Positions 15,746 to 25,853 of a DNA stretch of 32,669 bases are shown piece by piece. Numbering within the stretch: position 1 is the stretch's first letter; every line of letters starts with the position of its first letter. The position numbers and the translations under genes are program-made. The stretch is from Mesorhizobium sp. (GTDB lineage Bacteria > Pseudomonadota > Alphaproteobacteria > Rhizobiales > Rhizobiaceae). The notes beneath the pieces were generated by a model. That model was given only the letters and a program-made list of their open reading frames with translations. It had not been told where the DNA came from and ran no database searches. Location: positions 1 through 32,669 of the forward strand of contig NZ_SUGA01000017.1 of NCBI RefSeq assembly GCF_004963255.1, written 5' to 3'.

Positions 15746-16552
15746 TCAGTTCGCCACCCGCTTCATCAGCGCCATGGCGCCGAAGGGCGCGCGCACCTTG
15801 CCTTCGGTGATGAAGTAGACGAACACGTCGCGCGGCTTGACCGGCGCATCGGTCTTGGGATCGGCACGTGGCAGGTCGGCGGGCTGCTTGCCCTGCGCCC
15901 AGGTCGTCACCCGGCTCGCCCATTCGTCGAGACCTTTCGGGGTGTAGCAGTCGGGGTTGTCGTCGCTGCCGGTCTGCAACCGGGCGTAGACGAAGTCGCC
16001 GGTGACATCGGCGATCGCCGGATACTTCGCGTGGTCGGCATAGACGATCGCGGCTTTGTATTTGCGCGCAAGGGCCGGGAATTCCGGTACGATGAAGCTG
16101 TCATGGCGCACTTCCAGCGCGTGGCGCAAAGGCACGCCGTCCTGTTTCTCGGGCAGAAGCTTCAGGAACGCTTCGAAATCGTCCGCGTCGAATTTCTTGG
16201 TCGGCGCGAATTGCCACAGGATCGGCCCGAGCTTGTCGCCGAGCGCGGCAACGCCGGAGCCGAGGAAGCGCATCATCGATTCGCCGGCCTCGCCGAGCAC
16301 GCGGCGGTTGGTGACGAAGCGGTTGCCCTTGAGCGAGAAGACGAAGCCATCCGGCGTGTCTTTGGCCCATTTGACGAAGGTCGGTTCCTTGAAGCTGGAA
16401 TAATAGGTGCCGTTGATCTCGATGGTTGGCACTTGGCGGCTGGCGTAGTGCAGTTGCTTGGCCTTGGCGAGCTTCTCCGGATAGAAGGAGGTATCCCACG
16501 GCTCGAAAGTCCAGCCACCCATGCCGGCGCGGATTTTTCCCTGGGCAGTCAT
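15746..16552 (-). CDS. DUF72 family protein (YecE-like)
   Basis: A 268-aa protein of the DUF72/YecE family, which has a TIM-barrel-like fold and no established reaction. Recognisable parts are IRAGMGGWTFEPWDTSFYPE at the start, TIEINGTYYSSFKEPTFVKW, DGFVFSLKGNRFVTNRRVL, LGPILWQFAPTKKFD, HALEVRHDSF, and the C-terminal VFVYFITEGKVRAPFGAMAL. All of the usual family blocks are present and the length is typical. The start at 16552 gives MTAQGKIRAGMGGW. It lies 30 bases from the GNAT gene on the same strand and may be the tail of the uvrA-DUF302-GNAT transcript. Confidence 0.88.
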   Translation of the reverse strand: MTAQGKIRAGMGGWTFEPWDTSFYPEKLAKAKQLHYASRQVPTIEINGTYYSSFKEPTFVKWAKDTPDGFVFSLKGNRFVTNRRVLGEAGESMMRFLGSGVAALGDKLGPILWQFAPTKKFDADDFEAFLKLLPEKQDGVPLRHALEVRHDSFIVPEFPALARKYKAAIVYADHAKYPAIADVTGDFVYARLQTGSDDNPDCYTPKGLDEWASRVTTWAQGKQPADLPRADPKTDAPVKPRDVFVYFITEGKVRAPFGAMALMKRVAN

Positions 16553-16582
16553 CGTCTTCCTCCTCCGCGTTTCAAGATGTGG

Positions 16583-17041
16583 TCAGGCCGCTTCGTCGAC
16601 CGGCTTCGCCATGTCGACCAGCGTCCATCCTGGCCGGTACGGATTGGCGCGGCGACCCGTTTCGCGATAACCGTAAGCTGAATAGAGCGCGATATTCCGC
16701 TCCATGCGCGAATTGGTGTAGAGCCGCACCTCAGGCACGCTCCATGACTGCGCCTGCTTGTCGGCGAAGTCGAGCAATATGATGCCGAGCTTCCTGCCCT
16801 GGAAGGCCGGCGCAACGGCGACGCTGAAGATCATGGCGTGGTCCGCATGACGCTCGAGGACGATCAATCCGGCGAGCTCCGAGCCTTCTTCCAGCAGCCA
16901 GACCTCGCCGCGCTCGATGCGCGGCGCATAGTCCTCGGTGACCGGGATCGGCGGTCCACCGAAGATGCGCGTGTAAGGCGCATAGGCATCGGTGGTCAGC
17001 GCAACGACGGCGGCGAGGTCCTCGGGGCGGCCCAGTCTCAT
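16583..17041 (-). CDS. GNAT family N-acetyltransferase
   Basis: A 152-aa single-domain acyltransferase of the GCN5-related family. It shows the N-terminal RLGRPEDLAAVVALTTDAY, the beta-4 strand MIFSVAVAPAFQG and the acetyl-CoA pyrophosphate loop QGRKLGIILLDFA, followed by VRLYTNSRMERNIALYSAYG YRETGRR (split here), the usual end of the fold. The acceptor substrate is unknown. Its ATG (17041-17039) overlaps the TGA of the DUF302 gene by four bases, so translation is coupled. The usual third glycine of the Q/R-x-x-G-x-G/A loop is Ile here (GRKLGII), a mild deviation. Confidence 0.85.
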   Translation of the reverse strand: MRLGRPEDLAAVVALTTDAYAPYTRIFGGPPIPVTEDYAPRIERGEVWLLEEGSELAGLIVLERHADHAMIFSVAVAPAFQGRKLGIILLDFADKQAQSWSVPEVRLYTNSRMERNIALYSAYGYRETGRRANPYRPGWTLVDMAKPVDEAA

Positions 17042-17447
17042 GGTTGGCCTGCTCCGGCAGCGGCTGCGACAACCTTCTGCATCCCGGCAGCTATGGCCGC
17101 GACGGCGTCGCGGCTGGCATCGCTCAGGCCATGGCGCCCCGCCAGCCAGTGCGTGTCGTTGTAGGACAGCCAGACCTTGCCTTGTTCGTCTTCCCAGGCC
17201 AGCGCCTTGATCGGCAGGTCGATCCCGGCCAGCTGGCGATCCTGCATCAGTGGCGTGCCGCCCTTCGGGTGGCCGAAGATCAGCAGTTCCGTTGGACGCA
17301 GTGCGGCACCGACCTCGTGCGCGCCGGCGGCGTGGTCGATGCGTGCGAAAACGCGCAGTCCGGCGCTGGTGACCGCCTCAACGAGACGATCGACGGTTTC
17401 GGCGACGCCGAAGCGGCTTTCGACGGAGACGAGACCGTTTTCCGTCA

Positions 17448-17448
<1 letters not shown>
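17038..17448 (-). CDS. DUF302 domain protein
   Basis: A 136-aa protein of the DUF302 family. Typical elements are SRFGVAETVDRLVEAVTSAG LRVFARIDHAAGA (split here), LRPTELLIFGHPKGGTPLMQ, and LAGIDLPIKALAWEDEQGKV WLSYNDTHWLA (split here). The family has a known small alpha/beta fold but no confirmed reaction. The ATG at 17448 shares its first base with the uvrA stop (TGATG), strongly suggesting coupled translation; a GTG one codon earlier (17451) is the alternative. It sits between uvrA and the GNAT gene in one transcription unit, so it may be co-induced by DNA damage. Confidence 0.85.
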
Positions 17449-20369
<2,921 letters not shown>

Positions 20370-20490
20370 CGCCGGTCGCCGCCTCAGATCTGGAATTTGC
20401 TGGATTGGGCGGGTTCGTCCCGGCCATCCCTTATGTAGGTTGTTTTGCCGCCGCGTCGAGAGACGCCACAAATCTCGACGGAGGTGGCCA

Positions 20491-20619
20491 ATGATGGGTT
20501 TAACCGTCTTTCGCGCGAGCGGGCAAGCGGAAAGAACAAAGGCCGAACACGCTCCTGACAAAGCGTTGTGGAAACATTCGCGTCAAGCGCTGTGCAATCA
20601 GTTGCTCGAAGCCTCGTGA
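20491..20619 (+). CDS. Possible 42-aa small protein across the uvrA promoter region
   Basis: An ATG at 20491 is preceded by GGAGG with a six-base spacer and opens a 42-codon frame (MMGLTVFRASGQAERTKAEH...) ending at a TGA. It runs opposite to uvrA and contains the uvrA SOS box in its coding region. No family resemblance is seen and codon use is not clearly coding. The strong ribosome site is the only support, so this may be chance. Confidence 0.2.
   Translation: MMGLTVFRASGQAERTKAEHAPDKALWKHSRQALCNQLLEAS
20534..20548 (-). promoter_or_regulatory. LexA (SOS) box of uvrA
   Basis: GAACAAAGGCCGAAC, that is GTTC-N7-GTTC read toward uvrA, is a perfect alphaproteobacterial LexA site. On the uvrA strand TTGTCA lies about 17 bases before TGTTCT across the box, so the operator would overlap the promoter. 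The resulting leader is about 150 bases long. Confidence 0.82.
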
Positions 20620-21159
20620 AGACAAGTGTCGCCGATGCCCGTTGATCGACGGAGCACTCGACTTACCCGCACGTAACCTCCCGGCGATCACATTTTTCGG
20701 TAACCGGCTATTCAACGGTTGACGCCGGCGACTCACGGGGGCAGTCTCAAAGGCGTCAACGAAGCCGGCCGTCTTTCGATGGCCTCGCCGCCCAACAGGC
20801 GGCCTGCGAGACGCCGCAGGCGATAGCGATTAGCGCTTCGAACGACATTGTCGCAACGGACCCAGGAGCGGAGCATGACGCCACCGGACAGTCCCTTGAG
20901 GCTCCACACGGAGATGGAGCCGCGGCGGGCATAAGTGCCAGGGCAGACTTGAAACGCCAGCCCGACAAACCGTGACTTGCCGATTCCCAACAATCAGAGA
21001 CCATAGTCGGATCGTCGGCTGAATGCCGCGTTGCATCCGAAACAGAACGCCGGCAGTCCACTCCCGGCCAAAGTTGGATTTCAGATCCATGAAGCCCCAT
21101 CCGTCTGCGCAGCAGGGATGGGGCTTACATTTTGTGGGGCGCTCAACCCGTGGCCCCGA
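20620..21159. other. Intergenic stretch without a supportable gene
   Basis: About 540 bases between the uvrA control region and the secreted hypothetical gene. Several open frames occur on the minus strand, but they are rich in Cys, Trp and Arg, overlap each other and resemble nothing known. It may be decayed sequence from an insertion event. The only structured element is the hairpin at 21092-21126. Confidence 0.5.
21092..21126. terminator. Perfect 11-bp hairpin, possible terminator
   Basis: AAGCCCCATCC (21092-21102) pairs perfectly with GGATGGGGCTT (21116-21126) around a 13-base loop. ACATTTTG follows on the plus strand. It lies 34 bases beyond the stop of the minus-strand gene at 21160 and could end the arsR-SRPBCC-clpP-hypothetical transcript, although no good T-run follows on that strand. 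Confidence 0.45.
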
Positions 21160-21438
21160 TCAGTGGTTCGGCAGCTTCATGCCGCCCGTTGCCATGTCGA
21201 TCGTTATGCTGCCGCCAATCCTGACATCGGTGTTGCCGATCTTGAACGAGCCGTCGCTGCCAGCGGGCTGCGCGTCATCGGGTTCCGGCTGCGGCGCCGG
21301 TTTGGCGATGCGATAGTCGCCGCTGACGCCGGGCAGTTTCTGCGACGGGCTGTCATCGGCCAGCGCGGCGCCGGCCATCAGAGCGCCGGCAAGAGCGGCG
21401 AGGGCGCATAAATGTCTGCACTGAACGGACCTGATCAT
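21160..21438 (-). CDS. Small secreted hypothetical protein
   Basis: A 92-aa protein with a signal peptide (MIRSVQCRHLCALAALAGAL MAGAALA|DD, split here). The short mature part is proline/aspartate-rich (KPAPQPEPDDAQPAGSDG) and ends in a compact segment, FKIGNTDVRIGGSITIDMAT. It has no recognised family. The ATG at 21438 is chosen because it opens directly into the signal peptide; the frame extends 17 codons further but those residues are Arg/Pro-rich and unlike a signal. It is 76 bases behind clpP on the same strand and could share its transcript. Function unknown. Confidence 0.65.
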   Translation of the reverse strand: MIRSVQCRHLCALAALAGALMAGAALADDSPSQKLPGVSGDYRIAKPAPQPEPDDAQPAGSDGSFKIGNTDVRIGGSITIDMATGGMKLPNH

Positions 21439-21514
21439 GCGCGGACTATAGGGACGCGGCTGGAGTGATGCCAGACGCGCGGCGATCAAATTGCCGCGCG
21501 TCTGGCCTGCGACG

Positions 21515-22117
21515 TCAGGCGGCCTTCTTGCGCGTGTCGTAGACCTGGTCGACGAGGCCCCAGTCCCTCGCTTCCGCGGCGCTCATGAAGTAGTCGCGGT
21601 CGAGCGTGCGCTCCACTTCCTCGTAGGTGCGGCCGCAATGCCTGGCGTAGAGCTCCGTCATATGCTGTTTGGTGCGCACGATGTCCTCGGCGTGGCGCTG
21701 GATGTCGGAAGCCTGCCCCTGGAAACCGCCAAGCGGCTGATGCAGGACGATCCTGGTGTTGGGCAGCGCGATGCGGCGTCCCGGGGAGCCCGCCATCAGG
21801 AGAAACGAGCCCATCGAGGCGGCGAAGCCCATGCAGACCGTCGACACCGGACAGGAGATGTATTGCATCGTGTCGTAGATGGCGAAGCCGCTGGTCACCA
21901 TGCCGCCGGGCGAGTTGATGTAGAGCGATATCTCCTTGTCGGGATGGTCGGACTCCAGCGACAGCAGCTGCGCGCAGACCAGCGCCGAAACGGTGTCGTT
22001 GATCTCGCCATTGATGAAGACAATGCGCTCGCGCAGCAGCCGCGAAAAGATATCGAAGGAACGTTCGCCGCGGCTCGACTGTTCGATGACCATCGGCACC
22101 AGATTGGCAATGCTCAT
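21515..22117 (-). CDS. clpP: ClpP-type serine protease, orphan paralogue
   Basis: A 200-aa peptidase subunit that should form the ClpP barrel and degrade proteins fed by a Clp ATPase. The catalytic triad is intact: Ser101 (GFAASMGSFLL), His126 (VLHQPLGGFQGQ) and Asp175 (TLDRDYFMS), with the same spacing as E. coli ClpP. The N-terminus ANLVPMVIEQSSRGERSFDI is standard, preceded by only three residues, so a propeptide is almost lacking. No clpX, clpA or tig gene is adjacent, so this is a secondary copy rather than the housekeeping clpP of the tig-clpP-clpX locus. GAGGAAACC precedes the ATG. It lies 25 bases after the SRPBCC gene, behind an ArsR regulator, an unusual setting. Confidence 0.92.
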   Translation of the reverse strand: MSIANLVPMVIEQSSRGERSFDIFSRLLRERIVFINGEINDTVSALVCAQLLSLESDHPDKEISLYINSPGGMVTSGFAIYDTMQYISCPVSTVCMGFAASMGSFLLMAGSPGRRIALPNTRIVLHQPLGGFQGQASDIQRHAEDIVRTKQHMTELYARHCGRTYEEVERTLDRDYFMSAAEARDWGLVDQVYDTRKKAA

Positions 22118-22142
22118 GACGGGTTTCCTCAGTCCTTTTTGG

Positions 22143-22619
22143 TTAGGCGGCGCGCAGCATCATGCAAGGTGCATTGGCCGCGACCGGGTTCTTGCGGGCA
22201 TAAAGCGAGAGTCCGCAGCCGACGCCGGCAATGGCCAGAACAGGCTCCGCCACCGGGACGAAGCCGTCATGGACGATGCGGAGATGCGTGCCGCCGGAGG
22301 CGGTGCGGGCGAGCGTGAAGGTGACGATGCTGTCGAAAGCGGGAAGCTGGTCGGCATCCTTGTCGGCCGGCCGCTCGCGCCAGGAATAGCGCAGCAGCCT
22401 GCCGGGCTCGGCTTCGAGCACTTCGCATTCGATCGGCGCATCCGATCCGGCAAAGGCGAAGCTGCTGCCGGCTTCCGCCTTCATGTCGTTCGGCATCATC
22501 CAGGCGGCCAGCAGTTCCGGCTCGGTCAGCGCCCGCCAGACCTTTTCCGGCGGATCGGCAAGCTCGCATTCGAAGCTGAGCGGCGCCTCGGCCGCTGTCG
22601 GGTTTTCTGCCTTGGTCAT
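22143..22619 (-). CDS. SRPBCC (AHSA1/START-like) domain protein
   Basis: A 158-aa protein of the START/SRPBCC superfamily in the AHSA1-like branch. The pattern SFECELADPPEKVWRALTEP ELLAAWMMPND (split here), then LEAEPGRLLRYSWRE and GGTHLRIVHDGF, is typical. Such proteins bind hydrophobic ligands in a cavity. Its start overlaps the stop of the ArsR gene (ATGA), giving the well-known ArsR-SRPBCC pair. The final forty residues (AVANAPCMMLRAA-like end, with VLAIAGVGCGLSLYARKN before it) are somewhat hydrophobic and unusual for the family. clpP follows 25 bases downstream. Ligand unknown. Confidence 0.85.
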   Translation of the reverse strand: MTKAENPTAAEAPLSFECELADPPEKVWRALTEPELLAAWMMPNDMKAEAGSSFAFAGSDAPIECEVLEAEPGRLLRYSWRERPADKDADQLPAFDSIVTFTLARTASGGTHLRIVHDGFVPVAEPVLAIAGVGCGLSLYARKNPVAANAPCMMLRAA

Positions 22620-22930
22620 TGGTCCATTCCCTTCAGAACCGTCTTCAACTTCTCGATGCGTTCCGGCCAGAAGGCGCGGTAGCGTTCGATCCAGCCGAGC
22701 AGCGGGTCGAGCCCTTGAGGATCGGCGCGGTAATAGGCGTTGCGGCCGGCGCGCCGCTCGATCACCAGGCCGGCGCCGCGCAGCACGGCCAGGTGCTGCG
22801 AGACCGCCGGCTGCGACACGCTCATGCCGGAGCGCAGCTCGCTCACGCTCATCTCGCTGGCGGTCAGCCGCTCATAGACGGCGCGACGGGTGGGGTCGGC
22901 CAAGGCTCGGAAAATCTCTGCTTCGATCAT
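22616..22930 (-). CDS. ArsR-family transcriptional regulator
   Basis: A 104-aa winged-helix repressor. IFRALADPTRRAVYERLTAS, MSVSELRSGMSVSQPAVSQH LAVLRGAGLV (split here) and RRAGRNAYYRADP give the complete ArsR DNA-binding fold. The metal-binding ELCVCDL motif is absent (MSVSELRSGMSVSQ has no Cys), so this is not a metal sensor but the type that accompanies SRPBCC proteins. No ribosome site precedes the ATG at 22930, and the predicted promoter would start transcription about one base before it, so the mRNA may be leaderless. An inverted repeat inside this promoter is the likely autoregulatory operator. Confidence 0.92.
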   Translation of the reverse strand: MIEAEIFRALADPTRRAVYERLTASEMSVSELRSGMSVSQPAVSQHLAVLRGAGLVIERRAGRNAYYRADPQGLDPLLGWIERYRAFWPERIEKLKTVLKGMDQ

Positions 22931-22937
22931 GGCAAAA

Positions 22938-22966
22938 GCATAAGTCGATACTTATTGATTTGGCAA
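22938..22966 (-). promoter_or_regulatory. arsR promoter with embedded operator
   Basis: On the minus strand TTGCCA (22966-22961) and TTATGC (22943-22938) are separated by 17 bases, a good housekeeping promoter. Within it ATAAGT and ACTTAT (22940-22945 and 22950-22955 on the plus strand) form an inverted repeat with a four-base centre, overlapping the -10. Autorepression by the ArsR protein is inferred. Confidence 0.65.
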
Positions 22967-23024
22967 GGGGCTATTTGATCGCCATATTGGGAGGAGGCTC
23001 AGGCGCCGCCTTTGCTGACATTCC

Positions 23025-23063
23025 TTGACAGAAAGGGCGGTTATGCTAGAACGAAAGAGGAAC
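23025..23063 (+). promoter_or_regulatory. ssb promoter with LexA (SOS) box
   Basis: TTGACA (23025-23030) and TAGAAC (23047-23052) are 16 bases apart. GAACGAAAGAGGAAC (23049-23063) is a perfect GAAC-N7-GAAC LexA site overlapping the -10, so LexA should block the polymerase. The leader to the ssb ATG is about 105 bases. Confidence 0.8.
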
Positions 23064-23164
23064 AAAAACCTTGTGGGAAAAGCCAGCCTTTACGGGCATG
23101 GGCCGCCTCAAGGCTATAAGGTGAGCGACTTAAAATTTGTTTCGGATGAGCGCGGAGAAGTACG

Positions 23165-23686
23165 ATGGCGGGTAGCGTCAACAAGGTCATTCTGGTCGGC
23201 AATCTCGGGGCGGACCCTGAAATCCGCCGCCTGAATTCCGGCGATCCGGTCGTCAACATCCGCGTCGCCACCTCGGAAAGCTGGCGCGACAAGAACTCGG
23301 GCGAACGCAAGGAAAAGACTGAGTGGCACAATGTCGTCATCTTCAACGACCAGCTCGCCAAGGTGGCCGAGCAGTATTTGAAGAAAGGCATGAAGGTCTA
23401 TGTCGAGGGCCAGCTCCAGACCCGCAAATGGCAGGACCAGACCGGCAATGACCGCTACACGACCGAGGTGGTGCTGCAGAAATTCCGCGGCGAACTGCAA
23501 ATGCTCGATGCGCGCGGCGAGGGAGGCGGCGGCCAGGTCGGCAATTATTCCGGCGGCGGCAGCCGTGGCTCCGACTTTGGCCAGTCCGGCCCGAACGAAG
23601 GTTTCAGCCGCGGTGGCGGCGGCGGTTCGAGGGGCGGCGGTGGCGGCGGCTCGTCGCGCGAGCTGGACGACGAAATCCCGTTCTAA
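23165..23686 (+). CDS. ssb: Single-stranded DNA-binding protein
   Basis: A 173-aa SSB that coats single-stranded DNA in replication, repair and recombination. The OB-fold spans residues 1 to about 112 (GSVNKVILVGNLGADPEIRR, WHNVVIFNDQLAKVAEQYLK KGMKVYVEGQLQTRKW, split here). The linker is very glycine-rich with Arg and Ser (about 115-165). It ends in the conserved acidic tip DDEIPF that recruits partner proteins. The ATG at 23165 follows GGAGAAGTACG. It carries its own SOS promoter. In S. meliloti, as I recall, uvrA and ssb are adjacent divergent LexA-controlled genes; here other genes lie between them. Confidence 0.97.
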   Translation: MAGSVNKVILVGNLGADPEIRRLNSGDPVVNIRVATSESWRDKNSGERKEKTEWHNVVIFNDQLAKVAEQYLKKGMKVYVEGQLQTRKWQDQTGNDRYTTEVVLQKFRGELQMLDARGEGGGGQVGNYSGGGSRGSDFGQSGPNEGFSRGGGGGSRGGGGGGSSRELDDEIPF

Positions 23687-23948
23687 GCGTCTCGACATGG
23701 TCGTTTAGGGGAAGGCGATGTCGCTCGGAGCGCTTCCGTCGGCGCCGCCTCCCATTCCATGGCAAGCCTTCGCGGCCTTTGCCGCTTTGGCCATCCATCC
23801 TTCGCCGGCAGCAGCCTCCATAGAGCGAGACAGTTGTGAGGGCTTCGGCCGGCGTAGGCCGGTTCTCGGAACCTGCCATTTTCGGCGCGGCCTGACCTGA
23901 ATCTCAACAGGCCTTAGCGCGGACCGGAATTTCTCAAGGAACACCACC
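23687..23948. other. Intergenic region ssb-osmC
   Basis: 262 bases without a convincing gene. GGCCTG (23890-23895) and CAGGCC (23909-23914) form a hairpin 34 bases before the osmC-like start, and CGGCC/GGCCG near 23850 a smaller one. Neither has a T-run. A 60-codon open frame at 23718 has no ribosome site and no family resemblance. Confidence 0.4.
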
Positions 23949-24383
23949 GTGAAAGCACGCGTCAAATGGGTCGAGGAACGCACCTTTGTCGGCGAATCCG
24001 GCAGCGGGCATAAGGTCGTGCTAGGCACGGCGCATGGGCCGGATGGCAAGACGCCTGGACCGAGCCCGATGGAACTGGTGCTGATCGGCACCGGCGGCTG
24101 CTCGGCCTTTGACGTCGTCCACATCCTGGAGAAAGGCCGCGAGGCGGTCGAGGATTGCGTGGTCGAGCTCGACGCCGACCGGGCCGAGACCGATCCCAAA
24201 GTGTTCACCCGCATCCACATGCATTTCATCGTCAAGGGCCGGGCGCTCTCGCATGACAAGGTCAAGCGCGCGATCGACCTCTCGATCGAGAAATACTGCT
24301 CGGCCAGCGCGATGATGGCGAAGACGGCGACGATCACGCATGATTTCGAGGTGGTCGAAACGGCGGGGGCATTAGGGCAGTAG
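23949..24383 (+). CDS. OsmC/Ohr-like family protein
   Basis: A 144-aa protein of the OsmC/Ohr superfamily, whose members reduce organic hydroperoxides with two reactive cysteines. The two Cys motifs are present: GTGGCSAFDVVHIL near residue 55 and IEKYCSASAMM near 118. The N-terminal MKARVKWVEERTFVGESGSG HKVVLGT (split here) resembles the YhfA branch rather than Ohr. YhfA-type proteins have less certain roles, so peroxidase activity is inferred. The GTG at 23949 follows AAGGA at a nine-base spacing; the protein start MKARVKW fits the family. The stop codon lies inside an octamer tandem repeat, which also encodes the last residues ALGQ. Confidence 0.85.
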   Translation: MKARVKWVEERTFVGESGSGHKVVLGTAHGPDGKTPGPSPMELVLIGTGGCSAFDVVHILEKGREAVEDCVVELDADRAETDPKVFTRIHMHFIVKGRALSHDKVKRAIDLSIEKYCSASAMMAKTATITHDFEVVETAGALGQ

Positions 24384-24424
24384 GGCAGTAGGGCAGTAGG
24401 GCAGTAGGGCAGTAGGGCAGTAGG
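24373..24424. repeat. Octamer tandem repeat (TAGGGCAG, six copies plus a partial)
   Basis: Six perfect consecutive copies of TAGGGCAG run from 24373 to 24420, followed by TAGG. The array begins inside the last codons of the osmC-like gene, supplies its TAG stop (24381-24383) and fills the gap to the convergent marC gene. Replication slippage should change copy number here. Confidence 0.95.
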
Positions 24425-24443
24425 TGGGCTGCTTCGCAGCCGC

Positions 24444-25073
24444 TTAGACCGCCATCAGCGCCCTGATACCATCCGCCACGAATTGCACGGCCAGCGCCGC
24501 CAGGATCACGCCGAGCAACCTGGTCAGGATCGAGCGGCCGGTCTGGCCGAGGATGCGGTCGATGCGTTCCGACAGCACGAACACCAGATAGGTGATGACG
24601 AGGCAGAGGAAGATGATGCCGACCAGCGCGGCTTGAGCGGCAAAGCCTTCGAAATGCCCCGACAACAGCACGGTCGCCGAGATCGCGCCGGGGCCGGCGA
24701 TCAGCGGGATCGCCAGCGGGAAGGCGGCGATGTTGTGGATCATGTCCTTGGTGATGGCGACGTCGCCGATCTTCTCCTTGCGGTCCTGGCGGCGCTCGAA
24801 CACCATTTCGAAGGCGATGAAGAACAAGAGAAAGCCGCCAGCGACGCGGAAGGCCGGCAGCGTGATGCCGAACACCGACAGGATCGAGGCGCCGGCAACC
24901 GCGAACAGCGCCATGACCAGAAAGCCGATCACCGAGGCGCGCACCGAGACCTGTTGGCGCTCCTCCCGGTTCATACCGCGCGTGACGGCGAGGAAGAGCG
25001 GCGCCAGTCCCGGCGGGTCGATGGTCACCAGGATGGTGACGAAGGCGTTGAACAGGCTGTCGAAACTCGGCAT
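24444..25073 (-). CDS. MarC family membrane protein
   Basis: A 209-aa inner-membrane protein of the MarC family (UPF0056), with about six hydrophobic helices. Characteristic parts are FVTILVTIDPPGLAPLFLAV near the start, GFLLFFIAFEMVFERR in the middle, then IAAFPLAIPLIAGPGAISAT and the C-terminal LLGVILAALAVQFVADGIRA. The family was once linked to multiple antibiotic resistance but that role was withdrawn; no transport substrate is established. The ATG at 25073 opens MPSFDSLFNAFVTILVTIDP. It converges with the osmC-like gene across the octamer array. It belongs to the backbone between ssb and gyrA that I recall in other rhizobia. Confidence 0.9.
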   Translation of the reverse strand: MPSFDSLFNAFVTILVTIDPPGLAPLFLAVTRGMNREERQQVSVRASVIGFLVMALFAVAGASILSVFGITLPAFRVAGGFLLFFIAFEMVFERRQDRKEKIGDVAITKDMIHNIAAFPLAIPLIAGPGAISATVLLSGHFEGFAAQAALVGIIFLCLVITYLVFVLSERIDRILGQTGRSILTRLLGVILAALAVQFVADGIRALMAV

Positions 25074-25237
25074 CGCTGGTCCCCTCCCGCCAGGCGAAGC
25101 CCAGCCTCTGCAATTGGTAGAGCAAAGCCCGGGCGCTGGAAACAGCCGGGAAGATGGTTTCGCGAACCTGGTGAAGCCCGGCGGCGCGAAGGATCGCTAA
25201 GACTCTTGTTTTGTGCCGCTGCGATCTTCGATAGCCA

Positions 25238-25768
25238 TCAGCTCTCACCCACCCGCCGGGCCAAAAACTCGACCTCCATGCGCCAGGTCGCGCCGCCATC
25301 ATGCGAGCGCTCGCCGAGCCAGCGGAACGAGTTTTCGGTGATGCGCGAAAAGCTCCAACGTACCGACGCGCCGGTTCCGTCGGCGCCGACCTGGACGATC
25401 GTGTCGCCCTCGGCGCGGCCGAGCTGCCGGCTGTAGTACTGGTTGCGCGGGTCGCTCCAGAAGATATGCCAGGCGTCGGCGCCGGGATCGTAGACGCGCA
25501 ATGTCGTGCCGTAGAAGGTCCATGGCCCGAGCGACGGGGAGGAACCCGCGTCGCGCGCGGGGAGTATCCAGACGTCCTGCACGGCCCTGCCTTCCAGAAC
25601 CCAGCCGAAATGCACCTCGCCACGGCCCGTCAGTCTGGTCCCATCATCTAGGATGCGTGTGGCATCGAACGTCCAGGCGCCGATGAAGCGGCCGTAGAGC
25701 TTCAGCTTTTCGGCGAGATCCGGATTGGGGCTACCGCTGTGCAGGGCTTCGGCAAAAGAATCGATCAT
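25238..25768 (-). CDS. Lipocalin-like hypothetical protein (DUF1579-like)
   Basis: A 176-aa soluble protein with no signal peptide. It is beta-rich with many aromatic residues: LYGRFIGAWTFDATRILDDG, GEVHFGWVLEGRAVQDVWIL, DAWHIFWSDPRNQYYSRQLG and the C-terminal WRMEVEFLARR. This looks like the lipocalin-type barrel of DUF1579-like proteins (strand pairs G.W.., GRAVQD.W), but the family assignment is from pattern only. It diverges from an AraC-type regulator with 85 bases between the starts, so it may be that regulator's target. Function unknown. Confidence 0.6.
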   Translation of the reverse strand: MIDSFAEALHSGSPNPDLAEKLKLYGRFIGAWTFDATRILDDGTRLTGRGEVHFGWVLEGRAVQDVWILPARDAGSSPSLGPWTFYGTTLRVYDPGADAWHIFWSDPRNQYYSRQLGRAEGDTIVQVGADGTGASVRWSFSRITENSFRWLGERSHDGGATWRMEVEFLARRVGES

Positions 25769-25853
25769 GGCTGCTGCCTCGTTTGTCAGGAGAGGGCGAG
25801 CAGTAACGGCATTGCGGGGTTCTGCGCTTGGGAAAAATTGCTATCTTTCGGTG

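Noticed and set aside
20733..21100. Overlapping minus-strand frames considered as a decayed transposase or gene
   Set aside because: No transposase motif, no terminal repeats and no family resemblance; left as unassigned intergenic sequence.
23718..23900. 60-codon open frame between ssb and the osmC-like gene
   Set aside because: No ribosome site and low-complexity Ala/Pro start; better treated as intergenic.
24373..24424. Octamer array considered as a CRISPR or an iteron-type origin
   Set aside because: Units are only 8 bases with no spacers, and there is no replication gene nearby; a simple slippage repeat explains it.
24334..25623. A 429-codon open frame on the minus strand
   Set aside because: It overlaps marC and the lipocalin-like gene in other frames, both of which have recognisable products; the long frame is a GC-rich shadow.
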